From an uncultured Ruminiclostridium sp. (GTDB taxonomy: Bacteria; Bacillota; Clostridia; Oscillospirales; Ruminococcaceae): DNA of 64,000 nucleotides. A model generated the notes under the pieces. The model worked only from the letters and a program-made list of their open reading frames with translations, was not told the origin of the DNA and did not search any database. The translations under genes and the position numbers were made by a program. Positions 35,011 through 42,284 of this stretch are shown here, piece after piece; positions within the stretch are counted from its first letter, which is position 1; each line of letters opens with the position of its first letter. The stretch is from contig CANQKE010000007.1 in NCBI GenBank assembly GCA_947624435.1, positions 1-64,000 on the forward strand. Reading direction: 5' to 3'.

Positions 35011-35688
35011 ATGAAAAAGATAAATTCATTTTATAAGATAATGCTGTGCGCGGCGCTTATATTTACGGCGCTGGCGGCGGGGGTGAATCTCACCGCCGAA
35101 AAGACGGTGACGGTATACTCGCAAAAGGGCTCCGAGGGCGCCGAGGTGGAGGCGGTGCAGCGCGTGTTATCCGAGCGCGGCTTATTCACCGGAGAGATAA
35201 CCGGATATTTCGGCGACAAGACCGAGCAGGCGATATTAAAATTCCAGCAGCAGCAGGGACTCGAGCAGACCGGAGCGGCGGACGAAGCTACGCTTAAACG
35301 ACTGGGTATAACCATCGGGCAGCGGCCAGACGCGACTTCGTCTAATATAAGACTGCTTGCGAGGATAATTTCCGCCGAGGGCAGAGGTGAGCCTTACGTC
35401 GGGCAGGTGGCAATAGGCGCGGTCATTATGAACCGTATCGAGCACCCGTCGTTTCCGGATACCTTAGCGGGGATAATTTACGAGAACGGCGCGTTTTCCG
35501 CCTTGTCAGACGGCCAGTTTGACCAACCGGTCGCCGAATCGGCATACGCCGCCGCGCGCGACGCATTAAACGGCTGGGATCCCACCGGCGGCTGCATATA
35601 TTATTACAATCCCAGCAAAACGAACAACAGCTTTATGAAGTCAAGACAGGTACAGAAGATAATAGGCGAGCATTATTTTTGCGTTTAA
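35011..35688 (+). CDS. sleB: Spore cortex-lytic enzyme SleB-like
   Basis: This 225-residue secreted protein has a signal peptide (residues 1-29), an N-terminal peptidoglycan-binding domain (GAEVEAVQRVLSERGLF to about residue 98) and a C-terminal Hydrolase_2 lytic-transglycosylase domain (ARIISAEGRGEPYVGQVAIG with the catalytic Glu in SAEGRGE). It degrades spore cortex during germination. ATG 35011 follows GAAAGGAA, and upstream in-frame starts lack such sites. Only a weak forespore-type promoter is visible. It is divergent from dnaA, an unusual neighbour. Confidence 0.88.
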   Translation: MKKINSFYKIMLCAALIFTALAAGVNLTAEKTVTVYSQKGSEGAEVEAVQRVLSERGLFTGEITGYFGDKTEQAILKFQQQQGLEQTGAADEATLKRLGITIGQRPDATSSNIRLLARIISAEGRGEPYVGQVAIGAVIMNRIEHPSFPDTLAGIIYENGAFSALSDGQFDQPVAESAYAAARDALNGWDPTGGCIYYYNPSKTNNSFMKSRQVQKIIGEHYFCV

Positions 35689-35692
35689 GTCT

Positions 35693-36766
35693 TTTTGGGG
35701 CTCTGCCCAAAGCCCCGCTGGGGAGCGGGTCGCTCCCCAGACCCCTACATGTTTCCAGATATACCGTTGCGTATGAAATACAAGGGATAATCCTTATCCG
35801 AATTTATTCACCTCCGCTGGCCTCTCCGACAGGACACCGCGTCCGTCATTTGCTCTTTTTTCTTTTTAATATACCGTTGCGTACGAAATACAAGGGATAA
35901 TCCTTATCCGAATTTATTCACCTCCGCTGGTCTCTCCGACAGGACACCGCGTCGTCACAAACTCCGCTCCACTCCATTCGACCGTAAAGGTCGAATATCC
36001 GTTCCTCTCCGTTGCTCCTCCTTTTCCCAAAAAGTCAAAGACTTTTTGGGAACCCTTATAAATAGGGAAAGGCGACCTACGGTTCCTTTCCCCTACCCTC
36101 GGTTTCCTTTCGGACTTTTCTTCCTCACCCGACCCCTATCCGTCCCTTTATTCACGTCGCAGGTTTTACCTATCCGCCGCGTTTTATCGGTTTCTGTTAC
36201 GGCTGCTATTCTTCTTTTATGCTTTCTATGAAGGGCACTTGATAACTTTGCAATACAGTACGTCGGTTAAGTTGTACAGACTCATTTGGCTGCTTGGCGT
36301 AAGCATTATAAAGTTCTTTTATCGGCACGGTGCGACGGGCGGCGGTCGCGGCACTATTGGGGGCTCTGCCCCCAATACCCCCGCTGTGCGCTGCGCGCAC
36401 AGTATCCCACCCACCCTCCCCCTTTTTTTGGGGCTGTCGCCCCAAACCCCGCTCATTTTTTGTTTTAGGTTGCTAATCTATTTATGTTGGCGGACAATTT
36501 ACAAACTCGTGCTTTTTTGAGGCGTAGCAAAGACCTAATTAATTGAGCGCTACTCTCACTCCACTTTTGAGTTATGTCCTTAATCTCCACCGAGTGCGTG
36601 TTATTCTCAGAATCCTATATATTTATACAAAATTATCCCGCTCCCTTTACGGGGGCGGGATAATTTTATGATCACATAAGGGGCCTGGGGAGCAATCTGC
36701 TCCCCAGCGGGGGTTTGGGGGCAGAGCCCCCATAAATCGGGGTCTGGGGGGGCAGCGTCCCGATCT
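35693..36766 (+). repeat. R repeat copy 4 (about 1.07 kb)
   Basis: This fills the gap between the converging ends of sleB and tyrS. It has the full modular order: GC hairpins; two tandem roughly 105-bp units (35758-35868, 35869-35960); hairpins TTCGACC/GGTCGAA and CCCAAAAAGTC/GACTTTTTGGG; GGGAAAGG/CCTTTCCC; the TTTGGCTGCTTGGCGTAAGC module; CTGTGCGC/GCGCACAG; the terminal GC hairpin at 36628-36668; and a final TGGGGAGC/GCTCCCCA palindrome. Short open frames in it recur in other copies at unequal lengths and are not treated as genes. Confidence 0.85.
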
Positions 36767-36767
36767 A

Positions 36768-37979
36768 TCACCGGCAGAGTTTATGATAACTCTTCTTCCC
36801 TTTTTTAATAACCGCATATTCACCTATTTCTATCATGAAATTTTCGTCGGTTATCTTTTCGCCGTTGACCGAAACGCCGCCGCCGCTTATGTTGGTGCGC
36901 GCGTCACGTTTGGAGGGGCAAAGCCCGGTAAGTACCAGCGCGTCTAACAGGCTTATTTTGCCGTCGGTGAGCTGCTCCTCGGTGAGGGTGGTGGTAGGCA
37001 TATTCTCGCTAACTCCGCCGGAAATAAACAGCTTTTTGGCGGCGTCGAGGGCTTTTTGCGCCTCCTGCTCGCCGTGTACCAGCTTGGTAAGCTCGAACGC
37101 GAGTATCTCCTTCGCCTGATTGAGCTGCGCGCCCTCCCAGCTTTCCATCTGCTCTATCTCTTCAATAGGCAGGAAGGTAAGCATTTTAAGGCACTTGATA
37201 ACGTCCGCGTCAGCGACGTTTCTCCAATACTGAAAGAACTCGAACGGCGAGGTCTTTTCGGCGTCCAGCCATACCGCGCCCTTTTCGGTCTTGCCCATCT
37301 TCTTGCCCTCGGAGTTGAGCAGCAGCGTTACCGTCATGGCGTAAGCGTCCTTGCCCAGCTTTCTTCTAATAAGCTCGGTGCCGCCGAGCATATTGCTCCA
37401 CTGGTCGTCCCCGCCGAACTGCATATTGCAGCCGTACTTTTGGTATAACATATAAAAATCGTAGCTTTGCATTATCATGTAGTTAAATTCCAGGAAAGTA
37501 AGCCCGCGCTCCATACGCTGCTTGTAGCATTCCGCCGCTAACATCCTGTTTACGCTGAAATGCGGTCCGATGTCCCTTAGCAATTCAACATAGTTGAGCC
37601 CTAACAGCCAGTCGGCGTTATTCACCATAAGCGCCTTTCCCTCGGAAAAGTCGATAAACCGGCTCATCTGCTTTTTGAAGCAGGCGATATTATGGTCGAT
37701 GTCCTCTTTAGTCAGCATTTTGCGCATGTCGGTCTTGCCGGACGGATCGCCTATCATGCCGGTGCCGCCGCCGAGCAATGCTATCGGTTTATTCCCCGCC
37801 ATCTGTAATCTCTTCATAAGACAAAGCGCCATGAAATGTCCCACATGCAGACTGTCCGCCGTCGGGTCAAAGCCGATATAAAATACCGCCCTGCCGTTAT
37901 CCACCAGCTCGCGTATCTCGTCCTCATCGGTCACCTGCGCGATAAGTCCTCTTCTTTTAAGCTCGTCATAAATTTTCAT
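36768..37979 (-). CDS. tyrS: Tyrosine-tRNA ligase
   Basis: This 403-residue class I synthetase has the HIGH-type motif [12 protein letters not shown], the KMSKS-type [11 protein letters not shown] and a C-terminal S4 domain ([21 protein letters not shown]). ATG 37979 ([12 protein letters not shown]) is standard. The open frame continues upstream through a leader shared with serS, including the same hairpin between ribosome site and start. It lies 149 bp downstream of the DAHP synthase gene and may be co-transcribed. Confidence 0.95.
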   Translation of the reverse strand: MKIYDELKRRGLIAQVTDEDEIRELVDNGRAVFYIGFDPTADSLHVGHFMALCLMKRLQMAGNKPIALLGGGTGMIGDPSGKTDMRKMLTKEDIDHNIACFKKQMSRFIDFSEGKALMVNNADWLLGLNYVELLRDIGPHFSVNRMLAAECYKQRMERGLTFLEFNYMIMQSYDFYMLYQKYGCNMQFGGDDQWSNMLGGTELIRRKLGKDAYAMTVTLLLNSEGKKMGKTEKGAVWLDAEKTSPFEFFQYWRNVADADVIKCLKMLTFLPIEEIEQMESWEGAQLNQAKEILAFELTKLVHGEQEAQKALDAAKKLFISGGVSENMPTTTLTEEQLTDGKISLLDALVLTGLCPSKRDARTNISGGGVSVNGEKITDENFMIEIGEYAVIKKGKKSYHKLCR

Positions 37980-38110
37980 CTTAATTACCATGCTTGCAAA
38001 GCAAGCATCTCTCCTTTCAAGTTTTGTGCGTTTTTGCGAAGCAAAATTGTCGACCGTATTCGGCAAAGCTCAAAACGCAAAGTCTTAAAAATTTATTTTT
38101 AAGACTTTAT
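37980..38110 (-). ncRNA. tyrS leader RNA shared with serS
   Basis: It is homologous to the serS leader (17460-17590), with the same succession of hairpins. The hairpin at 38079-38108 differs from the serS version by two compensatory pairs (A-T to G-C and G-C to T-A). The terminal ATGCTTGC-TTT-GCAAGCAT hairpin and AAAGGAGAG are identical. The inner frame reads MLALQAW then stop. No T-box core is seen. Confidence 0.55.
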
Positions 38111-38128
38111 TATCCTTTCTTATATATC

Positions 38129-39157
38129 TTACAGCGCGTCCGCTATCCCCAAAATAAGCTGCTCGGTCTTTTCCCAGCCGAGGCAGGGGTCGGTTATAGA
38201 TTTGCCGTATACCGTGCCGTCAACGCCCTGGTTTCCGTCCTCGATATAGCTTTCTATCATAAGACCCTTTACCATTCGGCAGATATCGCTGCTGTGCCGG
38301 CGGGCATGCAGCACCTCTTTGGTTATCCTTATCTGCTCTAAATATTTCTTGCCGGAGTTGGAATGGTTTGCGTCCACTATCACCGCCGGATTTTTAAGCC
38401 CCTTTTCGCAGTAAAGCTCGTAAAGCAGGCTGAGATCCTCATAATGGTAATTCGGCAGCGTCTGGTCGTGTTTATTCACCGCCCCGCGCAAAATAGCGTG
38501 AGCTAACGGGTTGCCGGAGGTGGTCACTTCCCAGCCTCTATAAATAAAGGTATGCGCCGACTGTGCGGCTTTGATGGAATTGAGCATGACCGAAAGCGTG
38601 CCGGAGGTCGGATTTTTCATACCGACCGGAATGTCCAGTCCGCTTGCGGTGAGCCGGTGCTGCTGATCCTCCACCGAGCGCGCGCCTACCGCGACATAGC
38701 CCAGCAGGTCGGACAGATAGCGGTCGTTTTCGGGATAAAGCATTTCGTCCGCGCAGGTGAATCCGGTCTGTATCACCGCGTCTAAATGCAGCTTTCTGAC
38801 CTCAATAAGCCCCTCCAGCATATCCTCGCCGCGCTTGGGGTCGGGCTGGTGTATCATGCCCTTGTACCCCTCTCCGGTAGTGCGGGGCTTGTTGGTGTAA
38901 ATTCGCGGGATTATCAGCAGCTTATCCTTGACGCGGTCGTTAAGCTTTGCCAGCCTGCCTATATAATCCAGCACCGGCTCGGGCTTATCCGCGGAGCAAG
39001 GTCCTATTATAAGTATGAACCGGTCGGACTTTCCGGTGAATACATCCGCTATTTCCTTATCGCGCTGCCGCTTTATCTCTTTTACCTTTTCGCTTGGCGG
39101 GAATTGCTTTTTTATCTCCTCCGGCACCGGCAGCTTTCTTATAAAATTCATCGCCAT
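38129..39157 (-). CDS. 3-deoxy-7-phosphoheptulonate (DAHP) synthase, class I
   Basis: This 342-residue enzyme condenses phosphoenolpyruvate and erythrose 4-phosphate, the first step of aromatic amino acid synthesis. It has IGPCSADKPEP, KPRTTGEGYKG, GARSVEDQQHR, GMKNPTSG and DANHSNSGK, all typical of the AroF/G/H family. The T-box at 39177-39404 with a probable Tyr (TAC) specifier suggests that it is induced when tRNA-Tyr is uncharged, matching the nearby tyrS. The AroF/G/H paralogue cannot be assigned. Confidence 0.93.
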   Translation of the reverse strand: MAMNFIRKLPVPEEIKKQFPPSEKVKEIKRQRDKEIADVFTGKSDRFILIIGPCSADKPEPVLDYIGRLAKLNDRVKDKLLIIPRIYTNKPRTTGEGYKGMIHQPDPKRGEDMLEGLIEVRKLHLDAVIQTGFTCADEMLYPENDRYLSDLLGYVAVGARSVEDQQHRLTASGLDIPVGMKNPTSGTLSVMLNSIKAAQSAHTFIYRGWEVTTSGNPLAHAILRGAVNKHDQTLPNYHYEDLSLLYELYCEKGLKNPAVIVDANHSNSGKKYLEQIRITKEVLHARRHSSDICRMVKGLMIESYIEDGNQGVDGTVYGKSITDPCLGWEKTEQLILGIADAL

Positions 39158-39176
39158 GATATTACCTCTTTATAAA

Positions 39177-39404
39177 TATAAAAACCCTCCCGTGCAAAAG
39201 CACAAGAGGGCGAATTATCGCTGTACCACCTCAGTTTATCGGCAAAGCCGACCTTAACAGCCTTAACGCGGCGAACGGGGGCGGTTTATATTCGCTCCGG
39301 CTCCGGGGTGTAACTTCGTTCCGCATTCTTACCGCCTCGCACCGTCCGGCGGCTCTCTGAAAAGCTTATGCGGCCTATCTGCCCTTTCCCAGCCTTTAGT
39401 CTGT
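39177..39404 (-). promoter_or_regulatory. T-box riboswitch, probably tRNA-Tyr-responsive
   Basis: The minus-strand leader contains a stem I with AGAGAGCC and a GGTGCGAGG distal loop, the specifier region GAAGTTACACCCCGGAGC, the antiterminator T-box GAGGTGGTACAGCG and a terminator stem CCCTC...GTGC/GCAC...GGAGGG followed by TTTTT. By alignment with canonical leaders (GAAC-specifier-ACC) the codon is TAC, Tyr. This allows read-through into DAHP synthase when tRNA-Tyr is uncharged. Confidence 0.88.
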
Positions 39405-39410
39405 TTTTGA

Positions 39411-39439
39411 AGTATACCATACTTTATAATTTTTGTCAA
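39411..39439 (-). promoter_or_regulatory. sigma-A promoter of the T-box/DAHP synthase operon
   Basis: On the minus strand TTGACA, a 17-bp spacer and TATACT put the transcript start at about 39404, the beginning of the T-box. Confidence 0.8.
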
Positions 39440-39489
39440 GTGTTTTGTGTTTGGATACGAGGATCGACGATCCTTTTGAACTTGCCAGC

Positions 39490-39762
39490 AGGCATGCGGG
39501 AGCCGAGCCCGAGCCGCCTCACGACGATTCTTTTGGGCTATTTTTATGCTCACTTGACAGGCGCCAGCCTGCCTGCGTCGCAAGGAACAAAACTATCTCC
39601 AAAATCTCTCGCCGTGAGGTGCATAGCAGTTTTTACGGAGCAGATTTTTGTCAAGACAAGGAAACCGAACGAAGGCATACTCGCGTATGTCGAGCGAGGT
39701 TGACGCAGTATTGGCGGAAATATGCCCGTAAAAACCGACTTGGGTTCGACTCCCGCATGCCT
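39490..39762. mobile_element. MITE-like repeat copy D (273 bp)
   Basis: It is the same element and orientation as copy C, with intact AGGCATGCGGGA and TCCCGCATGCCT ends and a few small deletions. It lies between the DAHP synthase promoter and the candidate origin. Confidence 0.85.
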
Positions 39763-39850
39763 ATATCTGAATTTTTTACCGTCCGGCAACTGAAAACGAT
39801 ACCACGGTGAATTTTTACCATGTTCCGGAAAACCGTGTAAAAATGCGGGT

Positions 39851-40229
39851 TTATCAACATTTTCAACGGAGTTTTCCACCGTCTGAACCCGCATTGTACC
39901 GTTTTTCGGTGGAAAATCCAAAGTTTTCAACACTTTCAACAGAAAACCTGTTGAAAACAGGTGAAAAATTTCAATTATACGTTGTGTAAATTTAAGAAGT
40001 ATACTTTTTGCATATTTTTCGGGTTCGACAATATTCTTCATTTATAAAAATTTGCAAGAAGTTTCCAATTAAGTTTATTTACTTAAATTGACCAGGCGAT
40101 TTTTCAACCTGTTGGCAGAAAAATGCAGCTTGCGGTATAATCGCAGTTTTTAACATTTTCAACCGAGTTTTCCACCGTTTTAGTGATACAGATGTAGTAA
40201 TCGGTGGAAAAACGTTAAAGTTTTCAACT
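39851..40229. other. Candidate chromosomal origin (oriC) with about 13 DnaA-box-like nonamers
   Basis: TTATCAACA (39851) and TTTTCAACN/TTTTCCACC variants occur at 39860, 39872, 39908(rc), 39924, 39933, 39949(rc), 40101, 40147, 40156, 40168, 40203(rc) and 40221. A module of about 75 bp (TTTTCAAC, 3 bp, TTTTCCACCGT, about 24 bp, CGGTGGAAAA, then AAGTTTTCAAC) is present twice, 296 bp apart. AT-rich sequence lies between the blocks (39990-40090). All genes on the left, from aroF-like through dnaN and gyrA, are transcribed away from it apart from sleB. DnaA boxes in the strict form TTATCCACA are absent. Confidence 0.6.
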
Positions 40230-40264
40230 TAATTTATGAAAAGTTTTAGAATAAAAGTATAATA

Positions 40265-40725
40265 CAGAGGGTAAAAGGGTGGGTGGGGTGCTGCCCCCAG
40301 ACTCCCTTTTGGGGCGCCGCCCCAAACCCCCGCTGTGCGCTGCGCGCACAGTATCCCACCCTTTGATTTCGGAGAAATCAAAACAACTATCCGCGCCAGC
40401 GGATAGTATGCCCGCCCCTTTTTGTGTGGGGCTTCGCCCTCGAGAGCGAAGCTCTCGACGACTATCCGCGCCAGCGGATAGTTTACAAGCTCCCGATTTT
40501 AATTTTTGGCTTGCTGATATATTCATGTTTGCGGATAGTTTACAAACTTGTGCTTTTTTTGAGGCGGAGCCAAAAGCCCAATTATAGGGCTCCGCTAAGC
40601 CTCGATTAAGGGCTGCCTCCCCTAGAGCTCCTGCGTGAGCTTCCTATGAAGGGCGCTTGATAACTTAGCAATACAGTACGTCGGTCAGACTGTACAGACT
40701 CATTTGGCTGCTTGGCGGACGGAAA
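40265..40725 (+). repeat. R repeat copy 5 (partial)
   Basis: It contains the CTGTGCGC/GCGCACAG, TTTGATTTC/GAAATCAAA, ACTATCCGC/GCGGATAGT (twice) and CTCGAGAGC/GCTCTCGAG hairpins and the CATTTGGCTGCTTGGCG module. The 105-bp units and the AAAATTATCCCGC end hairpin of the family are missing. It ends just before the 23-bp repeats upstream of the AAA ATPase. Confidence 0.75.
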
Positions 40726-40737
40726 ATTTGAAAAATT

Positions 40738-40790
40738 ACCGAATAAATTTCTAAAAATTAACCGAATTAGATTGTATAATTTGACCGAAT
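40738..40790 (+). repeat. Three ACCGAAT direct repeats with 23-bp period
   Basis: ACCGAAT occurs at 40738, 40761 and 40784, each preceded by a similar AT-rich AAATT stretch. They overlap the promoter of the AAA ATPase gene and could be regulator binding sites on nearly the same face of the helix. Confidence 0.55.
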
Positions 40791-40800
40791 GTGGTATACT
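40772..40800 (+). promoter_or_regulatory. sigma-A promoter of the AAA ATPase gene
   Basis: TTGTAT (40772-40777), a 17-bp spacer and TATACT (40795-40800) sit over the third 23-bp repeat. The gene start at 40834 is 34 bp downstream. Confidence 0.55.
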
Positions 40801-40833
40801 ATACTTGTAAGTTCAAAATCGGAGGTGTTATTT

Positions 40834-42120
40834 TTGAAAAAGACAGCCGATAAATCAAGGTATAAACCTCGTGTAATAGATGCGGCGGTCGAGAAATACT
40901 TGTCAACATTCGGCGCGGTTTGCATTGAGGGACCTAAATGGTGCGGAAAGACGTGGACTTCATCGTTTCACAGCAACAGCGAATTTCTGATAGGCGACCC
41001 GGCTAATAACTTTCAAAACCGTGCGCTTGCCGAAATGTCGCCCGCGCTGATTTTAGACGGTGAAACTCCGCGTTTGCTTGACGAATGGCAGGAAGTTCCG
41101 ACCGTTTGGGACGCCGTGCGTTATACAGTCGACCAAAGAGCGGACAAAGGTCAGTTTATCCTGACAGGCTCTTCCACACCGAAAAGAAAAGGCGTTCTCC
41201 ACAGCGGTGCGGGACGTATCGGAAAGCTTCGTATGCGGACAATGTCGCTTTATGAGTCCGGAGAGTCGAGCGGCGCGGTATCGCTTGAGACTTTGTGCAA
41301 TGGAGAGCTTAACGCTGCTATGACGGGTGAAGTAGACCTGCGCGATCTTGCATATTACACGGTGCGCGGAGGATTTCCGGGAAATCTGAATGTTGCGCCG
41401 GAAAACGCATTTCTATTGCCGCAGTCGTATCTTGACGCCATTCTTGACGACGATTCTCAGCGCATCGATAATAAAAAATATGATACAGCAAAAATGCGCC
41501 TGCTGATGCGTTCGCTTGCACGAAACGAAAGTACAATGGCAACAAAAGCTAAGCTGCTAAGCGACATAAAAGAAAATGACGATGAAGTTATTGACGCCGA
41601 TACTATAACAACGTATCTTGATGTTTTTGACCGTCTGTTTCTTCTCGACAATCAGCCGCCGTTTTCTACAAATATACGTTCATCGGTGCGTGTAAAGCAG
41701 GCTGAAAAGCGGCATTTCTGCGATCCGTCGCTTGCCTGTGCATTGTTAAAGGCAACGCCCGAAAAACTTATCGGCGATCTGAAAACATTCGGTTTTTTGT
41801 TTGAGGCATTAGCAGAACGCGATTTGAAGATATACGCCGAGTCATTCGGAGCTAACCTTTACCACTATCGCGATTACAACAACAAAGAAGCTGATGCAGT
41901 CATTGAACTTCCAAACGGAAATTGGTGCGCGTTTGAAATAAAACTCGGCGCAAATCAAATCGATAAAGCCGCCGAGTCCCTTACAGCACTCAGAGATGAC
42001 ATTCTGAAAAACGACGGCATCGCACCGTCAGTTCTGTGCGTCATTTGCGGAATGTCAAACGCTGCATATAAACGCCCCGACGGAGTGTTTGTTGTGCCGA
42101 TAACGGCGCTGAAAAACTGA
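40834..42120 (+). CDS. AAA+ ATPase with DUF4143 domain
   Basis: This 428-residue protein of the archaeal-type AAA/DUF4143 family has a Walker A variant EGPKWCGKTWTSS, a sensor region GQFILTGSSTPKR and a C-terminal DUF4143 nuclease-like fold with NNKEADAVIELPNGNWCAFEIK, which carries the (D/E)xK arrangement of restriction-type nucleases. It starts with TTG 40834 behind GGAGGTG. The biological role of the family is unsettled. It converges on the defence-like operon and may belong to the same accessory region. Confidence 0.85.
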   Translation: MKKTADKSRYKPRVIDAAVEKYLSTFGAVCIEGPKWCGKTWTSSFHSNSEFLIGDPANNFQNRALAEMSPALILDGETPRLLDEWQEVPTVWDAVRYTVDQRADKGQFILTGSSTPKRKGVLHSGAGRIGKLRMRTMSLYESGESSGAVSLETLCNGELNAAMTGEVDLRDLAYYTVRGGFPGNLNVAPENAFLLPQSYLDAILDDDSQRIDNKKYDTAKMRLLMRSLARNESTMATKAKLLSDIKENDDEVIDADTITTYLDVFDRLFLLDNQPPFSTNIRSSVRVKQAEKRHFCDPSLACALLKATPEKLIGDLKTFGFLFEALAERDLKIYAESFGANLYHYRDYNNKEADAVIELPNGNWCAFEIKLGANQIDKAAESLTALRDDILKNDGIAPSVLCVICGMSNAAYKRPDGVFVVPITALKN

Positions 42121-42284
42121 TGAAAATATTTATATTTTACGGAGATTTTAATGTCATGTCCTTAAACATTTTAGCCCAATTTTTATATTTTGCTATATAT
42201 CTTAGATTGGATGGATAATTTAATAATACGAGAAGAGGGCGTCACCGATTTGGCAGCGCCTTCCTTTGTTATATAAGTAAAATG
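42121..42284. other. Gap between the converging ATPase gene and the defence-like operon
   Basis: This 164-bp AT-rich stretch contains an imperfect hairpin around 42237-42272 (GGCGT pairing with GCGCC) that could terminate one or both genes. Nothing else is recognisable. Confidence 0.35.

Noticed and set aside
36085..36160. RNase P RNA-like signature (GAGGAA, then AAGTCCG on the minus strand) in R repeats
   Set aside because: The motif is interrupted, the other universally conserved RNase P blocks are missing, and it recurs in several copies.
35869..36480. Short open frames of 60-120 codons in the R repeats
   Set aside because: They change length and frame between copies and are rich in Pro, Arg and Ser from GC hairpins. 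They lack consistent ribosome sites.
37310..37330. Degenerate KMSKS motif (KMGKT) in TyrS as a defect
   Set aside because: KFGKT-type variants are normal in Firmicutes TyrS, so this is not evidence of inactivity.
40738..40790. CRISPR array
   Set aside because: Only a 7-bp core repeats three times with 16-bp spacing, no cas genes are nearby, and it overlaps a promoter.
40834..42120. AAA/DUF4143 ATPase as a seventh member of the DISARM-like operon
   Set aside because: It is on the opposite strand, convergent, with its own promoter. It may share the accessory region, but no operon link is visible.
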